DNA of 64,000 nucleotides from Streptomyces sp. RerS4 (GTDB taxonomy: Bacteria > Actinomycetota > Actinomycetes > Streptomycetales > Streptomycetaceae): contig NZ_CP097322.1 of NCBI RefSeq assembly GCF_023515955.1, positions 7,178,501 through 7,242,500 of the forward strand, read 5' to 3'. Shown one piece after another: positions 8,831-18,129 of this stretch. Under the pieces are notes generated by a model. It had not been told where the DNA came from. It ran no database searches and saw only the letters and a program-made list of their open reading frames with translations. Position 1 is the stretch's first letter; every line of letters starts with the position of its first letter. Position numbers and translations under genes: made by a program.

Positions 8831-9235
8831 CTACTCGAGTCCTCGGAGACGGCGGGCATCTTTGATCTCGCTGATCCTGGCAGCCGTCATCGGGGTCCAC
8901 TCCCTCCTCTGTCCAGCGGCACGGAGGGCTTCTCCCACCTCGCTGAGCTTCATGGAGGACAACACGCCCGCCCGCTCGATCAGGTCGTCCCGGGCCACGG
9001 TGGTCAGCCATGTGCACGGAGTAAGGCCTGGACGCGGGAACGCGAACCGCAGCACGCCTTCGAAGGGCAGTCCTTCCAGGGCTCCTAGGGCCACTTCAAC
9101 GCCCAGGCCGCTGATGTCGACGCCCGCTGGCGCAACGACCTGCATCGCCTGAAACCTGGATGACTCCTCGTCCGAGAGCAGCACGACCGGGCGTCGTTCA
9201 TCGAAGTCGACCCACCAGACTTCACCGCGTTGCAT
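8831..9235 (-). CDS. PemK/MazF-family toxin-like endoribonuclease
   Basis: ATG 9235 is preceded by a strong AGGAGG-type site, giving 134 residues. The N-terminus MQRGEVWWVDFDERRPVVLL is the classic MazF/PemK signature (R-G-x-v-W-x-v-D-f, RPVVLLS), and APAGVDI and the closing helix also fit. Such proteins cut mRNA at short motifs. The cognate antitoxin normally lies just upstream, but no small partner gene with a ribosome-binding site is visible between 9236 and 9700. It is therefore an orphan here, or its partner is very short or unrelated. Confidence 0.75.
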   Translation of the reverse strand: MQRGEVWWVDFDERRPVVLLSDEESSRFQAMQVVAPAGVDISGLGVEVALGALEGLPFEGVLRFAFPRPGLTPCTWLTTVARDDLIERAGVLSSMKLSEVGEALRAAGQRREWTPMTAARISEIKDARRLRGLE

Positions 9236-9709
9236 GTGTCCTCCTGGCACGAGACGGCGGGCGAGCGCTGTGTGCCCCGTGCGGGACACGGAAGGGATAC
9301 GGCCCCGTCTTCGCACGTCGCGACCGAGGGGCGGTGAAGACGGGCGCGGCCACCGTTGATCATCGGTGTGTGAAGACTGAAGATCGTGCGGTGGCCGCGA
9401 GTCACAGCGTAGACCCTCGTCGGCGTCGGTGGTCTCGGTGACGGCGGCCTGGAGTTCTTCCAGGTTGTGCTGGTCGAGAACGTCCTCTTGGGCCAGCTGC
9501 TTGATTCCGGCGGCTTACCTGGTCCGCACGGTCTTTGAGCTTGAGCCCCTCACGGTGGCCGGTATGAGTGGTGTAGAGCGGTCCTCCGCGATGCGGATCC
9601 TGGAACGGTTCGGGGCCACTCTGGAGGCGCCGCAGTCCTCCGTGCCCGGCTTCGCCCAGGACGGTTGAGGAGGCCCCGCGTCCTCCGGCAGGAACGCGGG
9701 GCCGCTCCG
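9236..9709. other. Intergenic region between convergent units
   Basis: About 470 bp with no convincing gene. A plus-strand frame from 9429 ends at 9668 but lacks a ribosome-binding site and family likeness. The only clear feature is the hairpin at 9672-9703. Confidence 0.35.
9672..9703 (-). terminator. Hairpin downstream of the membrane exporter gene
   Basis: GGCCCCGCG (9672-9680) pairs with CGCGGGGCC (9695-9703), and TCC/GGA in the loop extends the stem. It lies 7 bp past the stop of the minus-strand gene ending at 9710. Confidence 0.6.
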
Positions 9710-10786
9710 TCAGGCGGTGCGGGGCCCGGCCCTGCGGGCGCCGCGGATGTCACGCAGGTAGAGCAGGGCCCCACAGGCAAGGATCCACACGGCCAGCGTG
9801 GCGAGTCCGGACCAGAGGCCGTCGTTGTCGAAGTAGGACATTCCCTGCAGGGCGCGCACCCCCGCGCCGACGGGCAGCACGCCGGCCAGCGGGTGCAGCC
9901 AACCTGGCAGGTAGGAGGCAGGCATGATGCCGCCGCTGGTGGCATTGCCGAGGATCAGCAGGACCACCGAGGCGATGGCGGCGCCCGCGGATCCGGTCCA
10001 TTTCACGATGGCCATCGTGGCCCCGCCCGCCGCCGTGGCCATCAGGGCGGTCACCACGGCGGTGCCGGTGAAGGAGCCGGGGAGGGCGCCGAAGCCGGTG
10101 TCGCCCGTGAGGAGGGCGACGATGACGCCCCCCAGGGCCCCGAAGAGGGTGAGGCTGACGATGCGCCGGCGAAGGCGCAGCGTGGGCGCGACCTGGTAGG
10201 TCATCATGCCGAAGAGGTAACCGGCCAGGACGAGGCCGAAGGCGGCGTAGAAGACCGAGAGGCCACGCGTGTCGCCGGCGGACACCGGCAGGATGTCCTC
10301 GGCCGCCGGCGGCGCGCCGCCCTCGGGTGCCGTGTGCGCGAAGGCAGAGGTAAGGGTGCCGGTCACCGAGGGGCCGTTTGCCCCTGCGTACAGCAGCCGC
10401 GCGCCGGCCGAGTCGCGGCCGGGAAGGTAGGCGGCGTAGACCTCGCGCTGCCTGAGCGCTTCGCGGGCGGCTGCTTCGTCGTCGTAGGGCCGCACCTCGA
10501 AGCCGCCGGCCACGGCCTGCTCCAGGGCGGCGTCCAGCCGGTGCGCCTGGGCGGCGGTGCCCACGATCGCGACGGGGAGGTCGTGCGGGCGGGGAGCGTG
10601 GAACGCGGCGAGGTACACGCTCACGAAGATCGTCCCGATGGCGAGCACCACGGCGACGGGCAGCAGGACACCCTTCAGGCCGACGGGGGGATGCGGCTGC
10701 GGTGCGGGGTCGGATAGGTCGCCATGACCTGCCGACGGAAGGTCGGCGAGAGGGAGGGAGGTGGGTGGCACGAAGGGACCGTCCAA
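9710..10786 (-). CDS. DUF3533/ABC-2-like membrane protein, probable exporter or immunity-type permease
   Basis: The product has about 358 residues. One membrane helix (VLLPVAVVLAIGTIFVSVYL) precedes a 150-residue extracytoplasmic domain, followed by five to six helices (for example LSVFYAAFGLVLAGYLFGMM and AAIASVVLLILGNATSGGIM). This is the layout of the SNG1/YhgE/DUF3533 group, related to ABC-2 permeases. The start is TTG 10786 or GTG 10777; neither has a clear Shine-Dalgarno site. It diverges from a MarR regulator with two operators in the 63-bp gap, so it is very likely repressed by it. A role in drug or stress response is inferred. Confidence 0.75.
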   Translation of the reverse strand: MDGPFVPPTSLPLADLPSAGHGDLSDPAPQPHPPVGLKGVLLPVAVVLAIGTIFVSVYLAAFHAPRPHDLPVAIVGTAAQAHRLDAALEQAVAGGFEVRPYDDEAAAREALRQREVYAAYLPGRDSAGARLLYAGANGPSVTGTLTSAFAHTAPEGGAPPAAEDILPVSAGDTRGLSVFYAAFGLVLAGYLFGMMTYQVAPTLRLRRRIVSLTLFGALGGVIVALLTGDTGFGALPGSFTGTAVVTALMATAAGGATMAIVKWTGSAGAAIASVVLLILGNATSGGIMPASYLPGWLHPLAGVLPVGAGVRALQGMSYFDNDGLWSGLATLAVWILACGALLYLRDIRGARRAGPRTA

Positions 10787-10788
10787 AC

Positions 10789-10838
10789 TTGTAAGCTGCC
10801 TTATAACTGCAGCAGTAAAACATAAGTTGCCTTACAAG
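10789..10838. promoter_or_regulatory. Two MarR-type operator palindromes in a divergent promoter
   Basis: TTGTAAG-CTGC-CTTATAA (10789-10806) and ACATAAG-TTGC-CTTACAAG (10820-10838) are near-perfect palindromes with the same 4-base centre type. They lie about 31 bp apart between the divergent exporter and MarR genes. The AT-rich halves stand out from the surrounding GC-rich DNA. Binding by the adjacent MarR protein is inferred. Confidence 0.75.
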
Positions 10839-10849
10839 TCGGGATCCCT

Positions 10850-11320
10850 GTGAACGAGCAGCCCTTCCACACCGGCTATCTGGCCTGGCATTTCTCCCAG
10901 GCGATGGCCACCCGCCTGGAGAGAGACCTGCGCGCCATCGAGCTCAACCTCGCGCAGTACAACGCCCTCCAGCACGCCCAGCGCCAGCCGGGAATCTCCA
11001 GCGCCGACGCGGCCCGCCACACCGGCATCACCGCCCAGTCCATGGGCGCTGCGGTCGGCAGCCTCACCGAACGCGGTCTGCTCATCCGCCGCCCCCACCC
11101 CACCAACCGCCGCGTGCTGTGCCTGCACATCACCGCCGACGGCTCGGCGCTGCTGAGTCAGGCCCGGACCATCGTCCGGCAGGTCAACGAGGAGGCACTG
11201 GCCGTGCTGGAACCCGAGGAGCGGACCGCGGTGCACCAGCTCCTGCACCGCCTGGTCACCCACCTCAACCCCGACGCCCTGCCCCCCGCCGCCGACCCCC
11301 GGGCGACGCCGGACGCGTGA
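10850..11320 (+). CDS. MarR-family transcriptional regulator
   Basis: The 156-residue product starts at GTG 10850. The winged helix is visible: recognition helix region SSADAARHTGITAQSMGAAV, then the wing RRPHPTNRRVLCLHITADG with the D/N-x-R typical of MarR. Helices at both ends should form the dimer. It diverges from the membrane-exporter gene and shares two operators with it, so it probably represses both until a ligand binds. Confidence 0.88.
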   Translation: MNEQPFHTGYLAWHFSQAMATRLERDLRAIELNLAQYNALQHAQRQPGISSADAARHTGITAQSMGAAVGSLTERGLLIRRPHPTNRRVLCLHITADGSALLSQARTIVRQVNEEALAVLEPEERTAVHQLLHRLVTHLNPDALPPAADPRATPDA

Positions 11321-11488
11321 TGTCGGCGTACACATGAATGTGCTCAGGCAGGTACACGGGTTCGTACCCCTCCCCGTCTCGCCTCTGGCTGGTGGGGGGC
11401 GCTCGCCTCGCCCGCTTGTGGGGGTGCCGGCCCGTGGGAGATACGGCATTGTCAGCGACCGTAGCTCTGGAGATCTCTCCTGTGCCGG

Positions 11489-12061
11489 TCAACAAGCCTC
11501 CGCGGCCATGCCTTCCGCCTGATGCCGGGTCAGCCGCCAGATCTGATCCTCGCCGGTCTCGGCCGGGGCGAGGCACTCGGCGGGGCGACGCAGGTGTTCG
11601 GTGAAGCCGAGGCGGGCCGGGACGGCGCCGCTGGCGCGGTTGGCCGGGTCATGGACGACCTCGACGTACTCGACGCCGGGGAGTCGGAAGGCTTGCGCGA
11701 CCAGAGCGCGGGCGGCCCGGGTCGCTACTCCCCGGCCGGTGGCAACGGGATGCAGCCAGTAGCCGATCTCGCGGCCGTTGTCCGGGTTGTCGTCGCGCCG
11801 GAGGAGCCAGCAGACGCCGACGATCGCGCCGTTCAGCACGATCACGTAGGTGAACTCCTCACCACTCGCCCAGCGCTCCGCGCGGTGGACCAGGAAGTCG
11901 GCGGTCTTGGCCGGGCTGTGCTCAGCGACCCAGGCCATCCACGGGCGCAGATGCTCCAACGACTCTTCAATGACTCGGAGGAGCTCCGGAAGGTCTGTCT
12001 CGCCGTTGAAGCGGCGCAGCGTCAGGTCGTCCAGGTCGATCACTTGCTGTGGAAGGTCCAT
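11489..12061 (-). CDS. GNAT-family N-acetyltransferase (RimJ/RimL-like)
   Basis: A 190-residue product from ATG 12061. It has the RimJ/RimL-like architecture: TLRRFNGETDLPELLRVIEE at the start, the acetyl-CoA motif REIGYWLHPVATGRGVATRA, and the later VVHDPANRASGAVPARLGFT. The substrate may be a protein N-terminus or a small molecule. Reading further upstream in frame gives only low-quality sequence, so the start is well supported. Confidence 0.82.
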   Translation of the reverse strand: MDLPQQVIDLDDLTLRRFNGETDLPELLRVIEESLEHLRPWMAWVAEHSPAKTADFLVHRAERWASGEEFTYVIVLNGAIVGVCWLLRRDDNPDNGREIGYWLHPVATGRGVATRAARALVAQAFRLPGVEYVEVVHDPANRASGAVPARLGFTEHLRRPAECLAPAETGEDQIWRLTRHQAEGMAAEAC

Positions 12062-12094
12062 GCCAGGAGGATCGTATGCGGCCGCTTTCGTCGG

Positions 12095-12274
12095 CAACGG
12101 GAAAACCCCACGCACGCCGACAGCTGCACGGGCATCAAGCCGGCGGCGCAGACGGTCTTCAGCAACGACGACCAGCCCTGGAACTTCCACTACGACACCG
12201 GTTGCCGTCAGTACGCCTACAGCCTCGACCCGGGCGAGACCAAGTCCGGGCTGACGGTCCGCAGCTGGATCTAG
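12095..12274 (+). pseudogene. C-terminal fragment of an unidentified protein
   Basis: The frame reads TGIKPAAQTVFSNDDQPWNF followed by HYDTGCRQYAYSLDPGETKS and ends at TAG 12272. It has coding-like codon use and aromatic, Cys-containing sequence resembling a secreted small domain, but no start codon. It is cut off at its 5' side by the divergent GNAT gene. Confidence 0.35.
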
Positions 12275-12486
12275 AACCCTTCGTTCATGCGGAGCGGGCT
12301 TTCCACCGGCAGGCGGTGGGAGGCCCGCCCGCCCTGCGGCGCGCACCATGGCGGAAGGCGGGCGGGGTATTCGGCAGGCGGGCCGCCACCGCGATGGCGG
12401 CGGCCCGGCTCCACCCTCGCTTGACCCGCAGGGCCGCGTGGGGGGGCATGAAGGACCGCTGCCGATTATCGAGGGCACGGTGATCC
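12275..12486. other. GC-rich intergenic segment with inverted repeats
   Basis: No gene is supported. A partly palindromic stretch near 12383-12413 (GGGCCGCC against GGCGGCCC) may act as a terminator. Confidence 0.3.
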
Positions 12487-13017
12487 GGTTGCCGTGGCGA
12501 AGCTGCCCAGCGGCGGGGTCAACAAGCCGGTCTGGCTGTGGTGGTCGGGCACCGATGCCGCCGCCGAGGATGTCGACCGGTGTTGGCAGGCGTTCCTGCG
12601 CCGCTTCGAGTCGAGCACACGTTCCGGCTGCTCAAGCAGACCCTCGGCTGGACCCGGCCCAAGCTCCGAGATCCCGCCGCAGCAGACCGCTGGACCTGGC
12701 TCGTCCTGACCGCCCACGCGCAACTCCGCCTCGCCCGACCACTCGCGCTAGACCGCCGCTGGACGTGGGAACGACCGGCGGAACCGAACAGGCTCACCCC
12801 GGCACGCGTCCGCCGGGGGTTCAGGAACCTGCACGCGAGGACGGGCACGCCCGCCCGTGCACCGAAACCCGCCCGACCTGGCCCCGGCCGTCCACCCGGC
12901 TCGAAGAACCATCGGCCCGCCGCCCGCTACGACGTCGGACGCGTCCTCGCCACCAGCGAGCCCTATACCCGCCCCGCACACCACAAGGTCGGCACCAAAC
13001 CCCGACGCACTGAATGA
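12487..13017 (+). pseudogene. Broken transposase (NF041680-type) C-terminal part
   Basis: Two adjacent frames each match this Streptomyces transposase family. The first, to about 12611, reads VNKPVWLWWSGTDAAAEDVD. The second continues with EHTFRLLKQTLGWTRPKLRD and ends at TGA 13015 after PGRPPGSKNHRPAARYDVG. The join between RRF and EHTF has lost bases, so the gene is frameshifted, and the N-terminal half is absent. It is an inactive insertion-sequence relic. Confidence 0.7.
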
Positions 13018-13038
13018 AGGCCAGCCTGGACTCTGACG

Positions 13039-13575
13039 ATGGTCGAGATCCTCGACAACCTGGACGCGCTGTCCCAACCACGCCTCGACCTCGCGACCGT
13101 CGAGATGGGCGGCACGGCCCTGGGAGCACCAGCCGCCACCATTCCACGCCGGATCATCATCAAGGCCCAGTCCTCCATAGTCGCCCGGTACCGTGGCGGG
13201 ACCGACATCAACAGCGAGTACTACAACGCCGACGGACGGCGGCTGACCCTCGCCGAGGTCGTCGACCACGCTGCCCAGTCAGACGGGTTCTTGTACTGCG
13301 CCGACAAGCTCACCTACAAGATTCGAGCCGGGGCCGTCGTCGGCTTCGCGATCTACGGACCTCATCTCTCCCATTTCGCCCACCTGACCTCGTACGAGGA
13401 TCTCCTGGCCGTGTTCGGCACACCCGACAGGGCGCACGAAGACGAGGCGTATGGCGACCTCATGGGCCACGACAACTACTACTGGGGCGCGCAGAAGCAT
13501 GTGCGATGGGACGCCCGGGACAACCGAATAAGCCTGATCGACCTGGGCGCTTTCGAGGGCAACACAGGCCCGTGA
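13039..13575 (+). CDS. Hypothetical protein
   Basis: A 178-residue soluble product with good coding bias. Visible stretches are IIIKAQSSIVARYRGGTDIN, NADGRRLTLAEVVDHAAQS and GHDNYYWGAQKHVRWD. I do not recognise the family. The compact alpha/beta composition with many Tyr/Trp is like bacterial immunity proteins, but no toxin gene is beside it. It is sandwiched between two insertion-sequence relics. Confidence 0.5.
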   Translation: MVEILDNLDALSQPRLDLATVEMGGTALGAPAATIPRRIIIKAQSSIVARYRGGTDINSEYYNADGRRLTLAEVVDHAAQSDGFLYCADKLTYKIRAGAVVGFAIYGPHLSHFAHLTSYEDLLAVFGTPDRAHEDEAYGDLMGHDNYYWGAQKHVRWDARDNRISLIDLGAFEGNTGP

Positions 13576-13659
13576 CCTTGCCGGATCCAGGCTACGCGAG
13601 TGTGCTCCAGCTTGACCTTGATGCTGACTGCTTGCCTTGGAACCGTCGCACTGAGGTTA

Positions 13660-13690
13660 GAGGCTGTTGTCTTTCCGTACCTGATCGCTG
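13660..13690. repeat. Solo terminal inverted repeat of the IS5-type element
   Basis: GAGGCTGTTGTCTTTCCGTAC matches the ends of the IS5-family copies at 16.08 and 36.41 kb and is preceded by TTA, a TNA-type target. It begins a truncated copy whose transposase half is missing. Confidence 0.6.
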
Positions 13691-13696
13691 ACTGCG

Positions 13697-14158
<462 letters not shown>

Positions 14159-14383
14159 GGCCCGCCCAGGGCCGAGCACCCGGCCGGCGTCCAGCAGGCG
14201 GGCGGATGGCCTCGGCGTCGGCTCCGCCCGCGTAGTGCGCGGCGAGGTGGTCGCCGAGATCCGGCTGGCTTCCCTCCGGGTCGGGCGGCAGGCGCAGCCG
14301 GACCGGGTCGATGCCGGCGCGCTGGGTGAGGGGCGAGGGGGGGTGGCTGGCCTCTGCGTCTCATCGGGGACAGGCTATGCGGC
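14159..14383. other. Intergenic region with a possible minus-strand coding remnant
   Basis: One minus-strand frame reads AGIDPVRLRLPPDPEGSQPD, which looks coding, but it has neither start nor stop in a sensible place. It may be a gene remnant joined to the truncated IS copy. Confidence 0.3.
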
Positions 14384-15922
14384 CTACTGCTCGGTGAAGG
14401 TGCCCAGGCGGTTCGCATCGAGGGACTCGACGCGGACCGTGCCGTCTGCGAAGGTCACGCCGGTGCGGCCGGCCGCCATCTCGCCGGTGGTCTCGAAGCT
14501 GAAGGTGTCGCCGTCGTAGTGGGTGAGCGGGAAGAGCATCGGCTTGGGGCCGAGGGCGAGGGTCAGCGTGCCCTTGTTGTCGGCCGTCACGGTCGCCTTG
14601 CCGTAGTACGGGTTGTCGTAGGTGCCGGTGTAGGCGGCGCTGTCCTTGGCGGGCTTGGCGGAGGCGGGCGGGTGGGCGTAGTCGGTGGGGGATCGGGCGT
14701 TGTCGATCTCCTTCGCGTAGACGGACGCGAGCAGGGGAAGCCAGTCGGTGGTGGCCTTGCCGTGCTGGGCGACGTCGAAGAAATCGAGGGCGACGGCGTC
14801 GGCCAGGCCGACGGGGGCGCCGTTGGTGAGGACGACGATGCCGAGCTTCTCCAGGGGGAGCATCGTGACGTTGGCGTTGGTACCGAGTTCGAAGGCGCCG
14901 GAGTGGCTCAGGCGCAGCCGGCCGGAGTCGTCGTAGGACACGTTCCAGCCGAGGCCGTAGAAGCCGGCGCGGCCGGAGGGGGAGGTGGGCGGCTGAGAGA
15001 CGATCTGGGGAACGTGCGTGCGGGCGAGCGTGGCGGCGGGGATGATCCGCTTGCCGTCGAGGGTGCCGTCGGCCAGTTGGAGCCGCAGCCAGCGGGACAT
15101 GTCGCGGGCGGTGGAACTGACGCCGCCGGCGGGGGCTTGGGCGTCCGGGTCGCGGACGTAGCGGGGGCTCCAGGTGCCGTCGGGGTTCTTGACGTGGGTG
15201 GAGGCGTGGTCGGGGGCGTTGACGTAGGCGGAGAACTCGGTGCTGGTGCGGGTCATGCCGGCGGGCTTGAAGAGGGTGTCCGCGCTGAGCTTCTGCCAGG
15301 TGGTGCCCTTGGCGCGGGCGATGGCCTCGGCGGCGGCGGTGAGGCCGGAGTTGGTGTAGGCGTAGCTCGCGCGGAAGGGGGTGAGGGGCTCCAGGCGCAG
15401 GTGGTCGAAGATGTACGACTGGTCGTAGCCGAGGTCTTCGAGGAGGTCGCCGGCGTGGTCGGGCAGGCCGCTGCGGTGGGAGAACAGGTCGGCGGTCGTG
15501 ACGTGGTCGGTGACCCAGGGGTCCTTGAAGGCGAAGCCGGGGAGGGTGACGTGGCGGTCCCACTCGTCGGGGGTGGTGAACGCGCCGGCGATGACGGTGG
15601 AGGAGACGGGCTTGGAGACGGAGGCGATCTGGAAGACGGTGTCGGGGCCGACCTTGGCGGGCTCGCCGGTGCGGCGGACGCCGAAGCCCTTGAGGTGGAC
15701 CACCTCGTCGTCGTGGACGACGGCCACGGAGAGGCCGGGGACGCCGGTGCGGCGCATCAGGTCGGTGATGGTCTGGTCGAGGCGGGCCACGGCCTTGTCG
15801 ATCTGGGCGTCGGTGAGCTGCGGCTTGGGGGCGGGAGGCGGGCTGGGGGCGGCCGTGGCCACCCCTGTTCCGGCCAGCACCAGTGCGGCCCCGGCCGCTC
15901 CGAGTGCGCGGAGCGTACGCAT
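14384..15922 (-). CDS. Secreted serine hydrolase, beta-lactamase class C/PBP4-like
   Basis: The 512-residue product has a signal peptide (MRTLRALGAAGAALVLAG, cleavage after ATA-AP). The catalytic motifs of the class C/AmpH group are present: SVSK at 101-104, YTN at 189-191 and HSG near 341. The last 90 residues form a DUF3471-like lipocalin domain starting around AAYTGTYDNPYYGKATV. Such enzymes act as peptidases or esterases outside the cell and only rarely as true beta-lactamases. It is flanked by IS5-type sequences on both sides but is itself intact. Confidence 0.85.
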   Translation of the reverse strand: MRTLRALGAAGAALVLAGTGVATAAPSPPPAPKPQLTDAQIDKAVARLDQTITDLMRRTGVPGLSVAVVHDDEVVHLKGFGVRRTGEPAKVGPDTVFQIASVSKPVSSTVIAGAFTTPDEWDRHVTLPGFAFKDPWVTDHVTTADLFSHRSGLPDHAGDLLEDLGYDQSYIFDHLRLEPLTPFRASYAYTNSGLTAAAEAIARAKGTTWQKLSADTLFKPAGMTRTSTEFSAYVNAPDHASTHVKNPDGTWSPRYVRDPDAQAPAGGVSSTARDMSRWLRLQLADGTLDGKRIIPAATLARTHVPQIVSQPPTSPSGRAGFYGLGWNVSYDDSGRLRLSHSGAFELGTNANVTMLPLEKLGIVVLTNGAPVGLADAVALDFFDVAQHGKATTDWLPLLASVYAKEIDNARSPTDYAHPPASAKPAKDSAAYTGTYDNPYYGKATVTADNKGTLTLALGPKPMLFPLTHYDGDTFSFETTGEMAAGRTGVTFADGTVRVESLDANRLGTFTEQ

Positions 15923-16164
15923 GCCGCCATTGTCCCGCCGCCGAGCCGCTCCCGCCTGTCCTGCCCGCGCCCCCTACCGGGGCTCCGCCCCGTGCCCCGC
16001 CTCAATCGCCGGCGGGGCTGGATTTGGCTGGGTGGGCCTGTGCGGCTCAAGGATCGGGTTCTGCCCCGTGGCCGGCGTTTGACAGCTGTTGTCTTTCCGT
16101 ACTTGATCGCCGTGTTTTCCCTGGTCAGGCATAGTGCCGTGGCCTCGGTGGTAGGCAGGACGTC

Positions 16165-16566
16165 GTGTCGGTGCGGTCGTGGAGGTTCGGGATGCCGTCG
16201 GTGATCGGGCTGTCGGAAGAGCGTGAACGGGCTGCTGCTCAGCGGGTGGAGGTCCTGCCGGAGGAGGCGGACCGGGTGCTGGATTCGGTTCCGGTTCCGG
16301 GGTCGGTGGTGCCGTCGTGGCGGCAGGGACTTCCGGTCTCGGTGCTGTCGCCGGAGTATCAGCTGGCCGGGACGGTCCTGGGCGACGCGGCCGGGCCGTT
16401 GACGTGCAAGGAGCTGGCGACCGGGCTCGGGGTGGAGGGGGCGGCGAAGACGAAGGTGGAAGGGGTCCGGGCCAGGGCGAGGCGGCTGGTGGACCGGGGC
16501 TGGCTGGTCAGGGAGACCCTCTGGCCGGTTCACCCTCGCCCCGGGGCCGCGAGACGGCGGGTCATG
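16165..16566 (+). pseudogene. IS5-associated winged-helix accessory protein, frameshifted
   Basis: GTG 16165 is used by analogy with the 36-kb copy. The N-terminal 45 residues form a charged coiled coil (LSEERERAAAQRVEVLPEEA), then SVVPSWRQGLPVSVLSPEYQ and a winged-helix-like part with TKVEGVRARARRLVDRGWLV. A one-base change near 16522 moves the end GRFTLAPGPRDGGS, which stops at TGA 16564, into another frame. Its 3' end overlaps the convergent transposase gene by about 35 bp. Its role in transposition is unknown. Confidence 0.6.
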
Positions 16567-17477
16567 AGCCGGGTCATCGACCAAAGGATCATCGCCTCGC
16601 TGGAGTCCGGACGCCGCTCGTAGTCGCGGGCCAGCCGGCGGGAGCGAAGCAGCCAGGCGAAAGATCGTTCCACCACCCACCTGCGGGGCAGCACCACGAA
16701 GCCTTTGGCGTCGTCACTGCGTTTGATGACGGTGACGACCAGGTGGAGCACGGTCAGGGCCCAGGTGATCAGGACACCGGTGTAGCCGCCGTCTGCCCAC
16801 AATTTCGTGATGGCGGGGAACCGCTCACGCAGGCCGGGGAGCATCACTGTGGCGGCCTGGCGATCGGTGACCTCCCCCGCGGTCACGTTGATCATCAACA
16901 GCAGGCCGGTGGTGCCGCAGATCAGGTGCCGGCGCCTGCCATTGATCTTCTTGCCGCCGTCATAGCCCCGGCTGCCGGCGCCGACGACCGCGTCGGCCTT
17001 GACGGACTGCGAATCGATGACCGCAGCAGTGGGCTCCGGATCACGACCTGCGGCCTCGCGGACCTTCCCGCGCAGCCGGTCGTGGAACTCGGCGACCAAT
17101 CCGCTCTCGCGCCAGCGCCGGTAGAAGGCGTAGACCCGGTCCCACGGCGGGAAGTCCACCGGCATCGCCCGCCATTTGATGCCGCGGTCGACCACGTAGA
17201 AGATCGCGTCCAGCATCACGCGATGACAGTAACCCTCCGGCCGTCCACCCCGCCCCTCCATCCACGCCGGCACCGGCAGCAGCGGGCGGATCGTCTGCCC
17301 CTCCTCCTCGTCGGTCAGGTCCGTGCCGTAGGCCCGAGTCCGGTCGGGCTGATCGGCGGCGTTCCCGAACCGGTGTGCGAGGCAATCGCACGACACGACC
17401 GCCGAGTTGAAGTCCACCGGCGTCAGCGCGTACAACAAGGACAACAGGGCCTCCGGGCGTAGTCGGTGTCTCAGCAA
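16530..17477 (-). CDS. IS5-family transposase
   Basis: An intact 315-residue transposase starting at TTG 17477. The DDE residues appear in AAVIDSQSVKADAVVGAGSR (first Asp), LWADGGYTG (second Asp) and RRWVVERSFAWLLRSRRLAR (Glu). The N-terminal DUF4096 domain is marked by RPLLPVPAWMEGRGGRPEGY. It should be able to move copy A and possibly mobilise related ends elsewhere in the window. Confidence 0.88.
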   Translation of the reverse strand: MLRHRLRPEALLSLLYALTPVDFNSAVVSCDCLAHRFGNAADQPDRTRAYGTDLTDEEEGQTIRPLLPVPAWMEGRGGRPEGYCHRVMLDAIFYVVDRGIKWRAMPVDFPPWDRVYAFYRRWRESGLVAEFHDRLRGKVREAAGRDPEPTAAVIDSQSVKADAVVGAGSRGYDGGKKINGRRRHLICGTTGLLLMINVTAGEVTDRQAATVMLPGLRERFPAITKLWADGGYTGVLITWALTVLHLVVTVIKRSDDAKGFVVLPRRWVVERSFAWLLRSRRLARDYERRPDSSEAMILWSMTRLMTRRLAAPGRG

Positions 17478-17658
17478 CCCCGAACTGCACCAGAGGCCCT
17501 GCCTTCATGCGCGGAGCCCCCGGAATCACCCGCCCCATCAGCCACTTTCGATCTGACCGCACTCAAGATCGATAGGACCACAGCTTCTCACGGCAGATGC
17601 AGACAACGCCGCGGAAGTCCACTCCCTCAAGCCCTGCGCCACCAAGTAAGGAGCGCCT

Positions 17659-18129
17659 GTGAGCTTCCCCCGCAAGCGCGCTGCCGCCGCTGTGGCCACG
17701 GCCGTCCTCGGCGTCGTCCTGGCCGCCACCAGCGGCCAGGCGTACCCCACCGCCCCCGCAGCGGACCGGGCCACCGCCACAGCCACCGCCACAGCCCCCG
17801 ACCCGGCGGCCAACGCCCGCGTCGAGCGCCTGTGGGCGGCCGCGGGCGACGAGCAGAAAGCCAAGGCCGGCACCACAGTCCCCACCGCGCTCAAGGTCCG
17901 GGCGATCGACAAAGACCTCAAGCCGGTCCCCGGCGCCACCATCACCTTCTCCACCCCGGGCCCCGGACTGAAATTCCCCAACGGCGACGACGATGCGACC
18001 GCCACCACCGACAACAACGGCTACGCCACAGCCCCCGCCCTCAAGGCCGCCGGAGCGCCAGGCCCCGACCTCGTCATCGCCAAGGCCAACGACCGCGCCC
18101 AGACCGGCTTCGAGATCACCATCACCTGA
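17659..18129 (+). CDS. Secreted bacterial Ig-like (Big_1-type) protein
   Basis: The start is GTG 17659 behind AAGGAG. The 156-residue product has a signal peptide (KRAAAAVATAVLGVVLAATS, cleaved after GQA). After an Ala/Thr linker a single Ig-like domain follows: TVPTALKVRAIDKDLKPVPG, ATITFSTPGPG and TDNNGYATAPAL, which matches invasin-type Big_1 repeats. It may bind the cell surface or another protein. It stands alone directly beside IS copy A. Confidence 0.7.
   Translation: MSFPRKRAAAAVATAVLGVVLAATSGQAYPTAPAADRATATATATAPDPAANARVERLWAAAGDEQKAKAGTTVPTALKVRAIDKDLKPVPGATITFSTPGPGLKFPNGDDDATATTDNNGYATAPALKAAGAPGPDLVIAKANDRAQTGFEITIT

Larger units (their letters stand above)
16084..17585. mobile_element. 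IS5-family insertion sequence, copy A
   Basis: The element has a minus-strand transposase and a plus-strand accessory gene that converge and overlap. The ends AGCTGTTGTCTTTCCGTACT (from 16084) and the reverse of the DNA ending at 17585, AGCTGTGGTCCTATCGATCT, match at about 17 of the first 23 positions. No clear target duplication remains. Exact outer ends are uncertain by a few bases. Confidence 0.75.

Noticed and set aside
14384..15922. True class C beta-lactamase with resistance role
   Set aside because: Motifs fit, but the DUF3471-like C-terminal domain and length place it among general serine hydrolases/peptidases; resistance cannot be claimed.
14519..16204. A plus-strand open frame of 561 codons antisense to the serine hydrolase gene
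   Set aside because: Its Gly/Val/Ala-rich low-complexity product, lack of ribosome-binding site and full antisense position show it is a shadow of the real minus-strand gene with signal peptide and catalytic motifs.
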